From: Metellina segmentata | Lineage: Eukaryota > Arthropoda > Arachnida > Araneae > Tetragnathidae | DNA length: 64,000 bases | Direction: 5' to 3' | Assembly (NCBI GenBank): GCA_947359465.1 | Contig: OX375881.1 | Location: 74,733,914-74,797,913 of the forward strand | Shown here: one piece after another, positions 34,344 through 46,116 of the stretch | Layout of the letters: every line of letters begins with the position of its first letter | How positions within the stretch are numbered: position 1 is the stretch's first letter | Translations under genes and position numbers: made by a program | The notes under the pieces: model-generated | Databases searched by the model: none | Seen by the model: only the letters and a program-made list of their open reading frames with translations | What the model was told of the DNA's origin: nothing

Positions 34344-35460
34344 CTAAGTTGAATAAATATAAAATTATGTTGCATTATAAATATAAAAAAAACAGATACA
34401 AAAATAGATGAACAATGATCAAAAAACCCAGAGATACCCTTATTTTATGTCACAAACAGTTTATCACTTTTATTTTATGTAACATTACTTTTTAGAGCAT
34501 TTTTAAAACCTTAATTAAACCAAGTTTATGTTTCATGATTAAGTAAAAGCAACTAAAAATCTACTATAACATACAACATCTTTATAACAGAACAAAAACA
34601 TTTAGCATGAACTTAATCTCTTTCAACTGGAGATGTATTGAAAATGAAACCTAAATTTTAGCTTGATTCCTTTATTAATCGTTTTCCCAAAATTGAAATG
34701 GGATGATGAAACTTCTCGACAGATTCTGTTAAGATGCTGGCGAATGCTTTGGAGATCTGCCATTTTAAAGCAGTAAGCTCTATAGAAGTTAAAAACTCAT
34801 AATACAAAAAAATAAGCAGGAAAACAACGCAAAAACTGAAAATTGAATTCAAAAAAGATAATTTCAAAACCGTCGCTTAAATCTATTAATAAGGACTAAT
34901 TTAATATCAACTATGGTAAAATCCTGTAGGATTTTGAAAACAAGTTTCCCTTAATTTTTTCAAATTTGGGCCCTTGTTTGGCCAGTGATAAAATTTTTGA
35001 ATTCAGTTAGTTGTATAGCGATACAAAAAAATATGAAGTAACTATTTTCCAAGAGTTTGGGGTCCAGGTCTGACAAGAAAAATCTACGTCGGACAGGATA
35101 AAAAATTAAAATCAAGGTAGTCTTTCGAGTGAAAATTTTCGACTGAATAAAAATTATACTCACGTTGTTGCTTGCAGACAAATTTTTGTGGCAAATGTGT
35201 TAAAATATATAAAAATGTGAGTTTAATAAATACCGTACTATCCGATTTATTTACTTTGAATAACAATGTAGGTAGGGTTGAGTTGTTTGACCACTTTGGC
35301 ACTTTTGATCTCTTACACGTTCATTTTTAAAATCAAATCGAAGACCAGAATTTGACACCTTAGTTTCGAACATAAAACGGCTATGAAGTTAAAAAGAAAT
35401 GAATTGACATGATATATGTACTAGAAAATAGTAAAAAAATTTCTTTTATGGGTTTCCGGG
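34344..35460. other. probable 5' untranslated intron of SF3B5
   Basis: It lies between the acceptor next to the SF3B5 ATG and the putative promoter at 35461-35524 on the minus strand. AT-rich; no other feature recognised. The intron itself is inferred. Confidence 0.4.
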
Positions 35461-35524
35461 ACGAACGTCTCAACGGAGTAAGAACTCCACACTCTGCACT
35501 GTCTAGCTCTTAATAATGCGCATG
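35461..35524 (-). promoter_or_regulatory. putative SF3B5 promoter with motif shared with LENG1
   Basis: On the minus strand this reads CATGCGCATT (35524-35515), 26 bases, then GGAGTTCTTACTCC (35488-35475) followed by GTTGAGACGTTCGT. The same two blocks, in the same order and orientation, lie upstream of the LENG1-like gene at 45487-45561. GCATGCGC resembles an NRF1/EWG site; the 14-bp block is a near palindrome that I cannot name. The surroundings (35440-35690) are clearly richer in GC than the neighbouring sequence. Confidence 0.5.
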
Positions 35525-35544
35525 CCTGAAGCTGTGACGTAGTA

Positions 35545-38150
35545 AAACAGCGTTTTTGGCGACTATGTAATGTTTTGATCCATTTTGCCTTTCCCATAAA
35601 CTGCCAAAAAAGGCAATCCATTTTTGTGGGCGGAAGGCGCGTTTCACTCCCGTTTCCCGCCTTTTTAAGATTCTCCGAATGTGAATCGAGCCTAGGTTGA
35701 TGACCGCGCTCGCGGGAAGAAATGTTGTTTCATGTCGCGAAGGGTGCTGGATGCATGGAAGTAGGGATGGATAATAAAAAACGGAAATTTGCTAAAATCA
35801 ACAAGTGAATGGAAATTAAAGTTTTTAAATACGTTCTTGGTCAATATCAGGAAAGCTTGTAAAGTTTTGCGAAGGAAAATTATATCGTCCCAGAAAAACA
35901 AGGTTTTTTAATAGAAATTGTATCAACTGTAAATTAGAACGAATAATAATCATTGAAGCTTGATTCGTAATAAGCTCTTTGGAAAGAAAAAAATCACATT
36001 GAAATTTATGGTAATTTGCACAAAATGTTTTGTAAATATTTTAATGTTTTGTTTGTGTCTGAATTTTAGAAACTATAGATTTGATGACATGAATTCTTTG
36101 AGAAGAAATACAAGTTTGCATTTTTATTTTATCATAGAGCAATTTTGTTTATTTTTAGTCACTTTTTGCACATATAATTAAGAAATATTTTCCCTGACAA
36201 TTTCAACATAATTCAAGTGTCATCCAGTTAGCTTGCTCACAAGGGGGGGGTCCGGGACTCTAAAATCTTCAATTCTAAAGAGTTTATGTTTTGAATTTTT
36301 TTTTCAGTAGGTATACATTTTTTTTGTTATTATAACTATTTTATATTTTCAAAACTTTAAAATTTTTCTTATTAAAATAAAAAATGTCAAATTTCTGAAG
36401 TTGGGCAAAATGGATATATATCAAAATATTTTGTAACAAATCACTTCATTTTAGCATTAATTAACTTCAAAGAATTTATACTATAAATTGTGTCCGTAAT
36501 TTTTGAATAAAAGAATTGGAAATTTTTTTTATAAATAATTTGTTAAAACTACATAAAACACATAGTATACAAAATTCGAAAATTATAGAAAAAAAAAACT
36601 AATACATATATACACAATTGCTGAACCCAAATTAAAGAAATATATTTGAAAAGTAAATGTTGAAAATTTCGTTCGTTTATGACTAGTAGTTCTTGAGTTA
36701 TATTCATTTTTACAATTGAAACCCCATTTAACACAAAAGGAGAAAAAGAGCGTTTAAAATTATGAAGGCTCGTTGGATTTGCAGCTGTCCTGTTTGTAAG
36801 AAGTTGAATATTTCCGGTTCTACTTATAGTAGAAACAAAATTTAAGTGTCATCTTATTCATAAATATCTATATTATTTTTTAAGATAATAAAAAATAATG
36901 GACATTTTTTCATTATTTGAGTCCTAGACCCCCTTAATAAGTTTACAGTGTAATAATTTCTCAAAATCATATAACTTAAGCACAAAAAGGAATACGTATA
37001 ATTTTTTTAATTAAATAAATCCAAATTGATTTATTTTAAAAATTCCTTTTTAATAACATACTACAAATGTACATTAAATAATTAAAATGCATCAAATTGT
37101 GAAATATTTGCCAAGTTGACTACATTTTGCTGAGCACTGCTTTGCTGACAAGAACAGGTTTTGATCACATAATTTCTTTTATTTTAAAATCAGGTTCTAA
37201 TTCACATGTGAACAGTTGAAAAAAAATTCATTTCTATTGCAGCTTTACTTGAGAGATAAATTTGCAATTTGGATTTTAAAAAAATGTACGTCTTGAAATT
37301 TCGAACTTCTTTGCAATGCTTATCTATCATTTAAGAGCAATGAGTAATATAAGTTTTAATCCGATGATATAAGTTACTGGAAAAGGGTTTTCTTCATCTG
37401 AAAGACCCTATTATAAAAGTCGAGATTCAATTTCTACGAACTATTTCAGATTTTCCGCTACATTCATTTAAACATCGAGTTCAGTAAAAGTGCAATTTGA
37501 TGAAGCATCTACCATATTATTGAATCATTTCGAAAAATAGATTTAAAAAAAAGTATTTGATACATACAGGTTTGAATTGTTTTGCAAGTGCCTTTACTTT
37601 GCTAGCACATTAAAATATATGACATATATAGGTTATAATATTTTAATCCATTTCATCAAAATATTCATTTGCTTTTTTTTGTGTGTAAAAATTTGGTTAC
37701 ACGTAAACGTTTGTATGGATAGGTAATTGTCTAAATTATTTTTAACATTTCAAATTTAAGTTGTAAAAAAACATTTAAGCAAACATCAATTTTTATTATT
37801 TACATATCCCAAACAAACCGAAGTTTTATATCCAACACAATAAAATGTGCTATGGAAGAATATTTTTATACTCTATTTCTTTACGTTTATTATCTGTACA
37901 GTGGTAAAAAGAGCTTGTTTTATAATTTCCAAAGAAAAAATAATCAATGTTAGTTCAATGTTTCGAAAAGATTAACCCAAGTTTCTAACGAAATTACATT
38001 TTAAATATTTAAGAAATAAAGTTAGAAAATTTGAAAAACATATTGAGAAATAATTCGTTTTAATTATTCATTTTTAGCTTTTAGTTCAGTTCGTAACTAT
38101 TTTTTACAACACTTAGTGTTGTTTTTTATTATTATTACCAAAAAAGTATC
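35545..38150. other. intergenic, AT-rich
   Basis: Nothing recognised beyond a G9 run near 36244. No exon or transposon terminus found on either strand. Confidence 0.45.
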
Positions 38151-38152
38151 AG

Positions 38153-38230
38153 GGCCGTCGTAGCCCAGTTGGAAGAGTAGCAAATTAACAACTCGAGCTT
38201 TGCGAGTTAGAAACTCGTTCATGTACCAAA
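38153..38230 (+). repeat. tRNA-like sequence, probably a decayed SINE head
   Basis: GTCGTAGCCCAGTTGGAAGAG contains a perfect A-box (TAGCCCAGTTGG). About 35 bases later GCGAGTTAGAAACTCGTTC resembles a B-box, but with the usual TTCGA changed. The arms do not fold into a full tRNA, so I read it as a tRNA-derived repeat, not a gene. Confidence 0.5.
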
Positions 38231-38384
38231 GATCATGTACCAAAAAAAATCATCAGTTCAGAAGTTAAATTTTTGGTTAATATTTAAGTAAAGTTACTCA
38301 AAGTTAATATTTTGAACCTTCTTTTTTTGCATTTCTTCAAATATCTAAGCAAATTGCTAACATGTGTGTGTTAGATAGGTAGTT

Positions 38385-38540
38385 AATTAACGTTGCGCGG
38401 AATCAATCCCGAAGGGAAAGTTATGTGGACCACGTTATTGGAACCACGGTCAGATGACAACACCTGAGCTGGCACCCCACTCTCCAAGCTTCCACACCAA
38501 GCCATCGTGAGGACGTTTGTTGCCATGTTACATTTAACGC
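38385..38540 (+). mobile_element. SINE family A fragment
   Basis: TTAATTAACGTTGCGCGGAA, TCAATCCCGAAGGGAAAG, GGAACCACGGTCAGATGAC and GAGCTGGCACCCCACTCTCC match the copy at 42176-42480. The tRNA-like head end is missing. Confidence 0.8.
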
Positions 38541-38584
38541 GCGTTCATAAAAACATAAAAAAATGAAACAGTGAAGCTAAAACC

Positions 38585-40575
38585 TTCAGACCTGTTAACA
38601 TGGCGTCATTTATTAAGATTTTGGAGAAATTGATTGACGGATACATTCGCGCGCGGGACGAAGGTCTAAAAATTGAACCCCTATTGAGATTTCGAAACGC
38701 ATATCAGCGTGGGGAATCTACAGAGACTGCCAATACGATGTTGTTACGGTCCTTGATAGAGCGGTTAATGGGAAGGAAATTGCTTTGTCAGCCTTTCTAG
38801 ATATTGAGGAGGCCTTTGATAAGAGTTCCAACGGATGTAATCATTGATGCCCTTATCAAACAAAAAGTTAACCCATTGGTTTGCACCTGGATAAAATAAA
38901 TTCTTGAGACAAGAATGGCTCGAGTTGGGAGGCTGTCCACAGAGAGCTGTGTTGTCACCATTACTATGGAGCCTTGTTGTTGACGAGCTTCTAAACAGGA
39001 CTCACTTTCTGGGCCTGTACTGTCTAGGTTATGCTGATGACACAACACTGGTCGAAAGATGTAAGTTACAGAATACTTTAACGGATCTCATGAGCACTGC
39101 CCTAAAAAGATTGAAAACTGATGCAGAGAGGTGAACCTGTCGGTTAACTCCAGCAAAACTAGCCTAGTCCTGTTTACCCGGAAAAGGCTGCAAGATATGC
39201 ATTTACTAAATATTCTTTGGAACACCACTTGCATATTCAGACGAGGAAGTATCTAGGAGTTACCTTGACATGGAACTCACATCTCCAATAGTGCACGAGG
39301 AGGGTCAAAAGTATTCTGGGCTTGCAGACGTGCCGTAGGAATTAACTGGGATCTAACGCCAAAAATGTTGCACTGGATATACACTGAGTGATTACTCCAA
39401 TGATATCTTGTGGGGCCATTGCTTGGTGGAGTCGAACCCATAATGAGACAGTAAAGAAGAACTCACTAGTCTACAGAGAATGACGATCGTTGCAAGTGCA
39501 ATGCGTACCACTCCCCATCACAGAGTCTAGAACTGCTTTTAGGACCTAATACTACATAAACAAGTGGGATTTGAGGTAATTTCGTCTTTACAATGCCTCA
39601 AACTTATGGGTCTATGGAAATCGTCTATGAAATGCTTTTGTTCAAAAATGTTGATACGCAGGTAAAAGAACATATTTATCTACTAATGAGACCTGATTGG
39701 ATGTTAAAGCAGTTTTTCTTTTAAGCCAAATACAACATTATCTTTTCCAACTACAGATTTGTGTCCAGTCTGATCAGGGGAGGTGATGAAATTTGGTACA
39801 CAGATGGTTCAAAAACATCTCAAGGCACTGGTTCGGGTGCTTTTTGTCCTAATCGAAAAATAAAGCTATCTTTCTAGGTAAGATCTCCACTGTACATCAG
39901 GCTAAGGTTCTAGTGATCTCTGCTTGTACTTACAACTGCCTCTATATTGGGGTTGTTAAGATAGTCCTAAAGATCTTCTCTGACTCTAAGCAGCCCTAAA
40001 GGTTTTGCAGAGTCATTGCTTTTCTTCAACAGCAGTGTGGGAATGTCACAATGCACTTGTGGGTCTGAGAGAAACAAAGTGTCTCTTATCTGTGTCCCTG
40101 GTCATTGAGGGTAATGCAATGACCGACCAACAAGCAAAACGGGGATATAAAATGCCATTTTTTTTTCGGACCAGAGCCTGTTTTTGCCTACTTTACAATG
40201 TGGTTAGAAACACTACCATACATGGCTTCAATCTAATGATCTGTTATGTGGTTGAATGCAAAAGGTAGATTTTGATAAAAATAGGTTATCACTACAGATC
40301 AAAGACAAGCCAAAGAGCTCAATCAACAATCTCCCTGGTTCTTCTTCTGGTTCTGGGAACTTCTGAAATTCAGCAGAAAAGAAATCAGGGTAGCTATTGG
40401 CCTTCTAACTGGCCACTGTACCCTAATAGACACCTCAACCTTATGGTTGTTATAGATGACTTATTATGTAGAGGCTGTCGGATAACAGGGGAGGGTCCTG
40501 TACACGTTTTGTATGATTGTGATTATTACCTCTGCCCAACGATTCGAGTATCTGGGATACTATTGTATTGAACCC
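38585..40575 (+). pseudogene. non-LTR retrotransposon ORF2 (R1/Jockey-like), degraded
   Basis: In shifting frames, this stretch encodes reverse transcriptase and RNase H remnants of a LINE. Near 38795-38822 FLDIEEAFD is polymerase motif A. At 38916-39134 LELGGCPQ...LSPLLWSLVVDELL and YCLGYADDTTLVE hold motifs B and C, with the YADD catalytic pair intact. At 39783-39850 DEIWYTDGSKTSQGTGSG is the start of an RNase H domain. It ends with a CRGC...HVLYDC zinc-finger-like tail near 40470-40525. The 5' endonuclease region is absent and many stops and frameshifts occur. No poly-A tail is clear. The RNase H plus terminal zinc finger points to the R1/Jockey group. Confidence 0.85.
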
Positions 40576-40849
40576 TAGGAATTGTCAAACATTCCAATTC
40601 GGGTACATTTTTCGGGTACTGAAATTTATTTTGTCAATCGGTCTTTAATAGATCAGTCGGGTTTTTTAGTGCAATAGACTACTGGTCACGGTGTTGGCAC
40701 GCTTTAGAGTTATCCCCACAGTGAGTCATAAATATATATAAAGAAAATAAATAAATATTAAAAAATATATATTTTTTTTTATTCAGAGAATCACGTGGAG
40801 ATATGAAAAAACACTGAACTTCATATATTCGAATGCAATTTCAAGCTAC

Positions 40850-40907
40850 AGCCGGGTTTTTTTTACATTTTTTTAATGTGTACGAACACTTTTGGGAGCC
40901 ACTGTAT
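40850..40907 (-). mobile_element. solitary Tc1-like terminal repeat
   Basis: Read on the minus strand it is CAGTGGCTCCCAAAAGTGTT, then CGTACACATTAAAAAAATG, next to a TA. That form is typical of Tc1/mariner tips. No partner end was found nearby. Confidence 0.5.
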
Positions 40908-41009
40908 ATATAAAAAAAAAGTAGAGTTAAAATTTAGACATTTTTAATAAAAAACAGTATTTTTTCTGCCAAAAATCTTCGAAAAGGTATTTAAAAGTTT
41001 TATAAAAGA

Positions 41010-41585
41010 CTAACCACTGCGTGGCTAGCCCGTGATGTAAGGTATTAATCTGGTGTAAAATTTTCCGCAGATTTCAAATCCGTTGAAGATATATTCAATT
41101 AAAAAATGATTTATTTTTAAAAAATCGTATTTTTAGGTATCAATCTAAACTAAAATTTTCCGCAGTTTTCAAATCCGTTGAAATTTTTACTCTGTCTTTC
41201 ACGGCCTGGAGATAGAAAAAAGAACTGACTTCAGTTGAAAGATTTATCGTCTGGCTGAAAATTTATTCGTCCGCGCAAAATCAAAGCGGAAATAAAAAAA
41301 ATAATTTTCTCCTCCGCGGATGAAAAAAATGTGGCATGATTCCACACCCCGACTGCAAGGTCACACGGGAAAAAAAAGTTCTCCGCGTTTGAAAAAGCGA
41401 TGTAGAATAAAATTATTAAATTCATTAAAAAATTTTCTAGATTGAATTTTAAAATTCGCCGCGACCCAAATATTACAAGTAATTTGGGCTACCTGTGTGC
41501 CAAATATTATTGCTGTTAGTGCCATAGAATCGACCGGATTTTGCGGCCCCAAACAGACAAACACTTCCTTTTATAATAGTAGAGA
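41010..41585 (-). mobile_element. short non-autonomous Helitron, complete ends
   Basis: On the minus strand it begins TCTCTACTATTATAAAAGG at 41585 (preceded by A) and ends GGGCTAGCCACGCAGTGGTTAG at 41010 (followed by T). The terminal stem is CTAGCCAC/GTGGTTAG. An interior segment around ATTTCAAATCCGTTGA is duplicated (41070-41090 and 41165-41190). Its layout is the same as 12419-12983. Confidence 0.82.
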
Positions 41586-42175
41586 TTAGAGGCGAATTCT
41601 TTATTCTCCAGAATAGCCTCAAAATCGATGCATACACCATTACTATGAAACTACAATGCTTGAGATTTTAGATGCAAAGCTGGTTGAATGTAGCATTGAT
41701 AAGGACAAGAGTTACTTAATTTGTGAAAGCCATATTGAAGATATTCTGAACAATTTATAACCTGTAAATGTTTAATGCAGTTCAAAGTAAACACTATTCA
41801 CTGTACTTTACTCAAGCATTTATTAGTTTTTTGGAGCTTGACAAATTATTTAGGTGTTCCATATAGTTACCAATTTTTCAAATCAACGATCGCTTTTTTT
41901 TATAATAACTCAAAAAAATGTTTTAATATTTAAAAAAAATTATTTATTCATATATGAATCCTATATAATTCTGTTGTGCTTCGACATTTAATTAAATAAT
42001 CTTTTCTCTTACTGTTGGTAATCTTTCAACAAAAAAGGTGTCCCAATTACATGTCTTTATGATTGTTAAATTGTTTTCCTAAACATATATATATATATAT
42101 CCAATTTCTGGGTGACATGAGGTGAATATACATTTTCTACAATACCCCCACATGGTAGATTATCATTATAATTAA
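41586..42175. other. intergenic, nothing recognised
   Basis: AT-rich with a short AT dinucleotide run near 42084-42101. Confidence 0.45.
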
Positions 42176-42480
42176 TTTTTTTTGTTAACGTCGTACTATA
42201 GCAGCACAACGGGCTATTGACGACGGTCCGGGATCAGTCCCTTAAGATAAAGATCCCAGGACAACACCTCGTAATTTTGAACCACGGTCAGATGACGAGA
42301 CCTGAGCTGGCACCCCACTCTCCAAACTTCCTCATCAACCCAACGTGAGGACTTTCGGCCACGACAGATTTAAGGTGCGCCAGCCGCCTCTACACCACAC
42401 GCTTACAAACATCCATGCCCGGACACGAACCTTCCGATCTAGAGGCTAACACCTTAACCACTATACCGGTTGGCAGGCAG
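42176..42480 (-). mobile_element. tRNA-derived SINE, near-complete copy (family A)
   Basis: On the minus strand a tRNA-like head carries an A-box TAGTGGTTAAGG (42463-42452) and a B-box GGTTCGTGTCC (42431-42421), the internal RNA polymerase III promoter. A body of about 200 bases follows, ending in the GGGATTGATCC-like, GGACCGTCGTCAATAGCCCG, GTTGTGCTGC segment and an A-rich end (42190-42176). Fragments occur at 3854, 8590, 38385 and 44330. The distal segment is the unit amplified at 7989-8624. Confidence 0.88.
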
Positions 42481-43560
42481 TTTATCATTAACTATTTAAT
42501 GAAACGTATTGAAACTTCACTAGAGGTTAAATTTCAGATTAGATGCATTTTTTTATCTGGATCTTTGGAGATTATTTACCTAAAATAATTCTTGTAATCA
42601 AACTTGCAAGTTTTTCAAACTATGCTGTTTAAATTTTACATGTAAAACCTAACTAGGCGATATGTATAGGGCATGCTTTAATTTTTTATAAATAACAATG
42701 GTTTTTCATAAAGAACAATTAAATAATTCACTACAAAATATTCTTTACTATAATAAATGAGTAGGCTGAGTGGTAAAATAATTTTTCACATTTTTAAATG
42801 AAGACTAATTACTAGCATTATGATTTCCCAATATACAGGATTGAATAAGTTATTTACACATATTTTGAGATCATAAATTTGAATCAGTCTTATGTCACTA
42901 TATATTGACAATTTTCATTAAAAATTTGAAGATCTGCATTCTGTGTAGTAATACATGTGTTAATACTTCAAATGACAAAAATCTCATTCAAGTAAAATTT
43001 AATCGATTTAAAAAAGGTGTTCATTTGAATACTTGAGTAGTTACTCATCAATACAGTAAAATCTTATAATTTTAAAACATTTTCAAGTGCACCTTGTGTA
43101 ATGAATCAATAACATTAAGAGCAGCTGTGAAGGTAATGAATTTTTTTTCAACAATTTTTAATATTGATGTTTGTATTAAATTTGTTTTGGGTTTTATGCT
43201 GCAAGGGCCATGCACTTTTGGGAGTTTTGCAAAGTTCATCATCACTTCTAAAGATGTACATGATTAAATTCACCATGACTAAATAATATAGCATATACTA
43301 ACATTTTATTGTTATTCTCTCTTTTTTAGCTCCATAACCACTTATAATTTAATACCCCAATTACTTTCACTTAACAGTTTCCCCTCCTGGACTCCAGATG
43401 TGTGTGTTCTATTCTACCTTGTACAGTACTCAATATTTGATAATTTAAAAATTAAGAATTTTATTCAATTCTCTGCTTTAAAAGTCTTTGAATAAAAATA
43501 CAAGAAATGTGCTTAGTGATCAATAACTTCCACAGATCTTGCTTGGCAATTTAAAATGTT
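42481..43560. other. intergenic, with a SINE family B fragment
   Basis: 43184-43215 (TTTTGGGTTTTATGCTGCAAGGGCCATGC) matches the 3' end of SINE family B. Otherwise AT-rich and unassigned. Confidence 0.5.
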
Positions 43561-43569
43561 ATTTTAATG

Positions 43570-43785
43570 TTTCGGGTTGGGTTTTTATGGTGAAAGGGCC
43601 AAATTCGACCATACTGCACAAGGCGCAGAACATACAATATCAAGTAATGGACATACACACACAAAGACAGTTTTATTGACGTACAAGAGAGAAATACATT
43701 CAGGAATTTAACCAGTGCCTCCTATATTGCAGGTTGCTAGAGCAATAGACAAACCCACAACCTTAGTGTTGTGGGAATAAATTAT
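43570..43785 (-). mobile_element. SINE family B copy
   Basis: It shares CAATATCAAGTAATG, GAGAGAAATAC and TTTTATGGTGAAAGGGCCA-type blocks with 44405-44620 over about 215 bases. On the minus strand, TGGTTAAATTCC near 43708-43697 resembles a degenerate B-box, suggesting tRNA ancestry. This is weaker than for family A. Confidence 0.7.
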
Positions 43786-44069
43786 TGAAATTAAAAAAAA
43801 TTACTAGCATAAAGAATGAGTTGAAAAATATTCTCCAAAAATAAAAAGTTTATAAATAATATACATTTGAGATCAACAGTGCAAATTGGCAGAATGAAAA
43901 TAAACATGTTTTTGTTGAATGTGGTATTTACTTTCACCTTAAGAGTAAAATGAAAATCCTTTTTCCAGTGATCCTACATCAATTCAGTGGCTGGTAAAAT
44001 TTGATGAAAGAAACACATACATCACATCTATAAGAAAAAGGAATATTATTTAAACACAAAATGTTCTCA

Positions 44070-45285
44070 ATTAATTTTGCTAGGTAGCATTAAAACAAGC
44101 TAACTCAATGGAACTTGCAAATAATTAATAAAGTGAAGAATATATATTTAGTATTCAAATATGTGAATGAACAAAAATCTTCACTGCCCACCAAAAAGGG
44201 AATTTGGTTGAGTAGCATTTATAAACAAGCAAACACAACCTGATTCACCACTTAGCATAGCAAGCAAACAATATATACATTAGGGATCACGCCATAAAAA
44301 TTAATTAATATTTAGGTAGTTGAATTTGATACACCGGTTAAACATAACATGCTATTTACTACAACCTAGGATCAATCCCAAAGAGAAAGATGCTAGACGT
44401 GTTGATTTTTTATGGTGGAAGGGCCATATTTGGCCTTGCAGCAATAGACACATGATATACAATATCAAGTAATACATGCACATAATGAAATTCTTACTGG
44501 CAAAGAAGAGAGAAATACAACCACAGGGGAATCGCAACTTTTTCAACATCTTTCTGCAACTCGCAGGATGCTAGTGCAGTGGGCATAATCATTGTGCCAC
44601 AACCCCGGAAAGACTGAGGGACAACCTAACCATTTACCATACTAAGTGAACAATACATTACAGAATAGGACAACTCATGTTTTTAAAATATATAGCTTGG
44701 TTTGGGTTTTAAGGGCCATCTAAATATGTATGGAAGCAATTGAACAAGAATTTTCTTCTGCCCACCAAAATAAATTAATTGGGTAGCATTTAAAACCAAG
44801 CTAACTCAACGTAATTCACCATTTAGGATAGCAAATGAACAAAATTGAACACAACAGGAAATAAAAAAATGAAATAAATAAGCAACGGACCGAGAATTTT
44901 CATCTGCCCGCCAAAATGTCAATTCCGTTGGGTAGCACTTAAACACCAGCTAACCCAACGTTATTCACCATTTAACGAAGCAAATGAACAGTACAACAAA
45001 GGAATAAAATACGCAAAATATGCAACTGACCGAGAATTTTCATCTGCCCGCCAAAAAGTCAATTCCGTTGGGTAGCACTTAAAAACAAGCTAACTCAACG
45101 TTATTCACGATTTAGCACAGCAAGGGAACAGTACATTTCAAAACAGGATATAAAGTGCAGGAAAAATAAGCAAACGAAGAGCCTTCATCTGTCCGTCAAA
45201 AAGTTTATTCCGTTGGATAGCATTTAAATATAAGCTAACTTAACGGAACAAAACAATTTGCGAAACAAATGAAATGTATAGGAAT
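44070..45285 (+). repeat. tandem array of about 140-bp units, interrupted by SINEs
   Basis: Units begin near 44070 (partial), 44165, 44750, 44892, 45032 and 45176. Each has TTTTCATCTGCCCGCCAAAA, then TCAATTCCGTTGGGTAGCA, CAAGCTAACTCAACGTTATT, and GCAAATGAACAGTACA. The spacing between the best units is 140 and 144 bases. The interruption at about 44330-44620 contains a family A scrap and a family B SINE, so the array predates that insertion. Confidence 0.88.
44405..44620 (-). mobile_element. SINE family B copy inside the 140-bp array
   Basis: GTTGATTTTTTATGGTGGAAGGGCCATATTTGGCC at its 3' end and GTGGCACAATGATTATGCCC at its tRNA-like end on the minus strand. Colinear with 43570-43785. Flanking array sequence on both sides marks it as an insertion. 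Confidence 0.72.
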
Positions 45286-45486
45286 GAAAATCTTCAATAA
45301 AATATTATTGCTTACAAAAAATTTGGCTTCTAAATAGAAAAACATTTGGTCGGCACACTCAGCATTCCTTGCCCATCCATCGATACAATCCAAAATTAAA
45401 TGGCAAATGCTGATCTACAGCAGGACTGCTAGAATCCTACATTAGATTGGCGACAAAAATGGCGAAATCACCTAAGAAAGTGTGCT

Positions 45487-45575
45487 CATGCGCATTGCAC
45501 TTTTGGCTCCTTTGAAATGTCTCTCGCTTGTATGGAGTTCTTACTCCATTGAGGCGCTCGTGTTTCCGGGCTTAG
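45487..45575 (+). promoter_or_regulatory. putative LENG1 promoter with motif shared with SF3B5
   Basis: CATGCGCATT (45487-45496), 37 bases, then GGAGTTCTTACTCC (45534-45547), ATTGAGGCGCTCGT and TTTCCGGG. It matches the SF3B5 upstream block in 26 of 28 positions over the second segment. It faces the LENG1-like gene and lies about 2 kb before its start codon, with an acceptor-like site at 47481, which suits a transcription start here and an untranslated first exon. Confidence 0.5.
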
Positions 45576-46116
45576 ATCGATGTACTTAATAAACTGGGAC
45601 CGCGCAATTGTTGTTTGTTTACAACACAGCGATTCTGGTATGATATTTGCCTTATACAGTAGCAAGACCCAAGAACTTCTTCCCTTTTCCCCATGCATTG
45701 AGAAAATTATTCAACAAAAGAGTTCCAATAAAAATCTTCTGCGACGAAAGAACCACAGTAAATTCCAAGCTTAAACCACGAAACAAATAATACGTAAATA
45801 AAGACTACTTATACGTATCCTCCTCGACCAAGCAGAGGTTGGAATAAAGTTTGTTTTTACATTTTAATAATTTCGGTTTTGTAAATTTTATTGTGTGCGT
45901 ATGTTATTATTTGGTACATTTGTGAGTTGCTTTGGTACATGTCTTAATTTATCGATTATAAAAATATGCCACTATGACAAGCATTTGTTGTTGCCTTAAT
46001 GTCAATTTAATTCACACAATATCGATTTTAATACGAAAAGCCATTTTATTCTTAAATAATTTATCATTTATTATTCTACAACTGATCCTATTGAATTACT
46101 TTATTATACTTTAGTA

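Noticed and set aside
38153..38230. A functional tRNA gene
   Set aside because: The A-box is good, but the B-box is altered and the acceptor and T arms do not pair.
44070..45285. CRISPR-like array
   Set aside because: Units are contiguous 140-bp tandem copies with no unique spacers, and the genome is eukaryotic.
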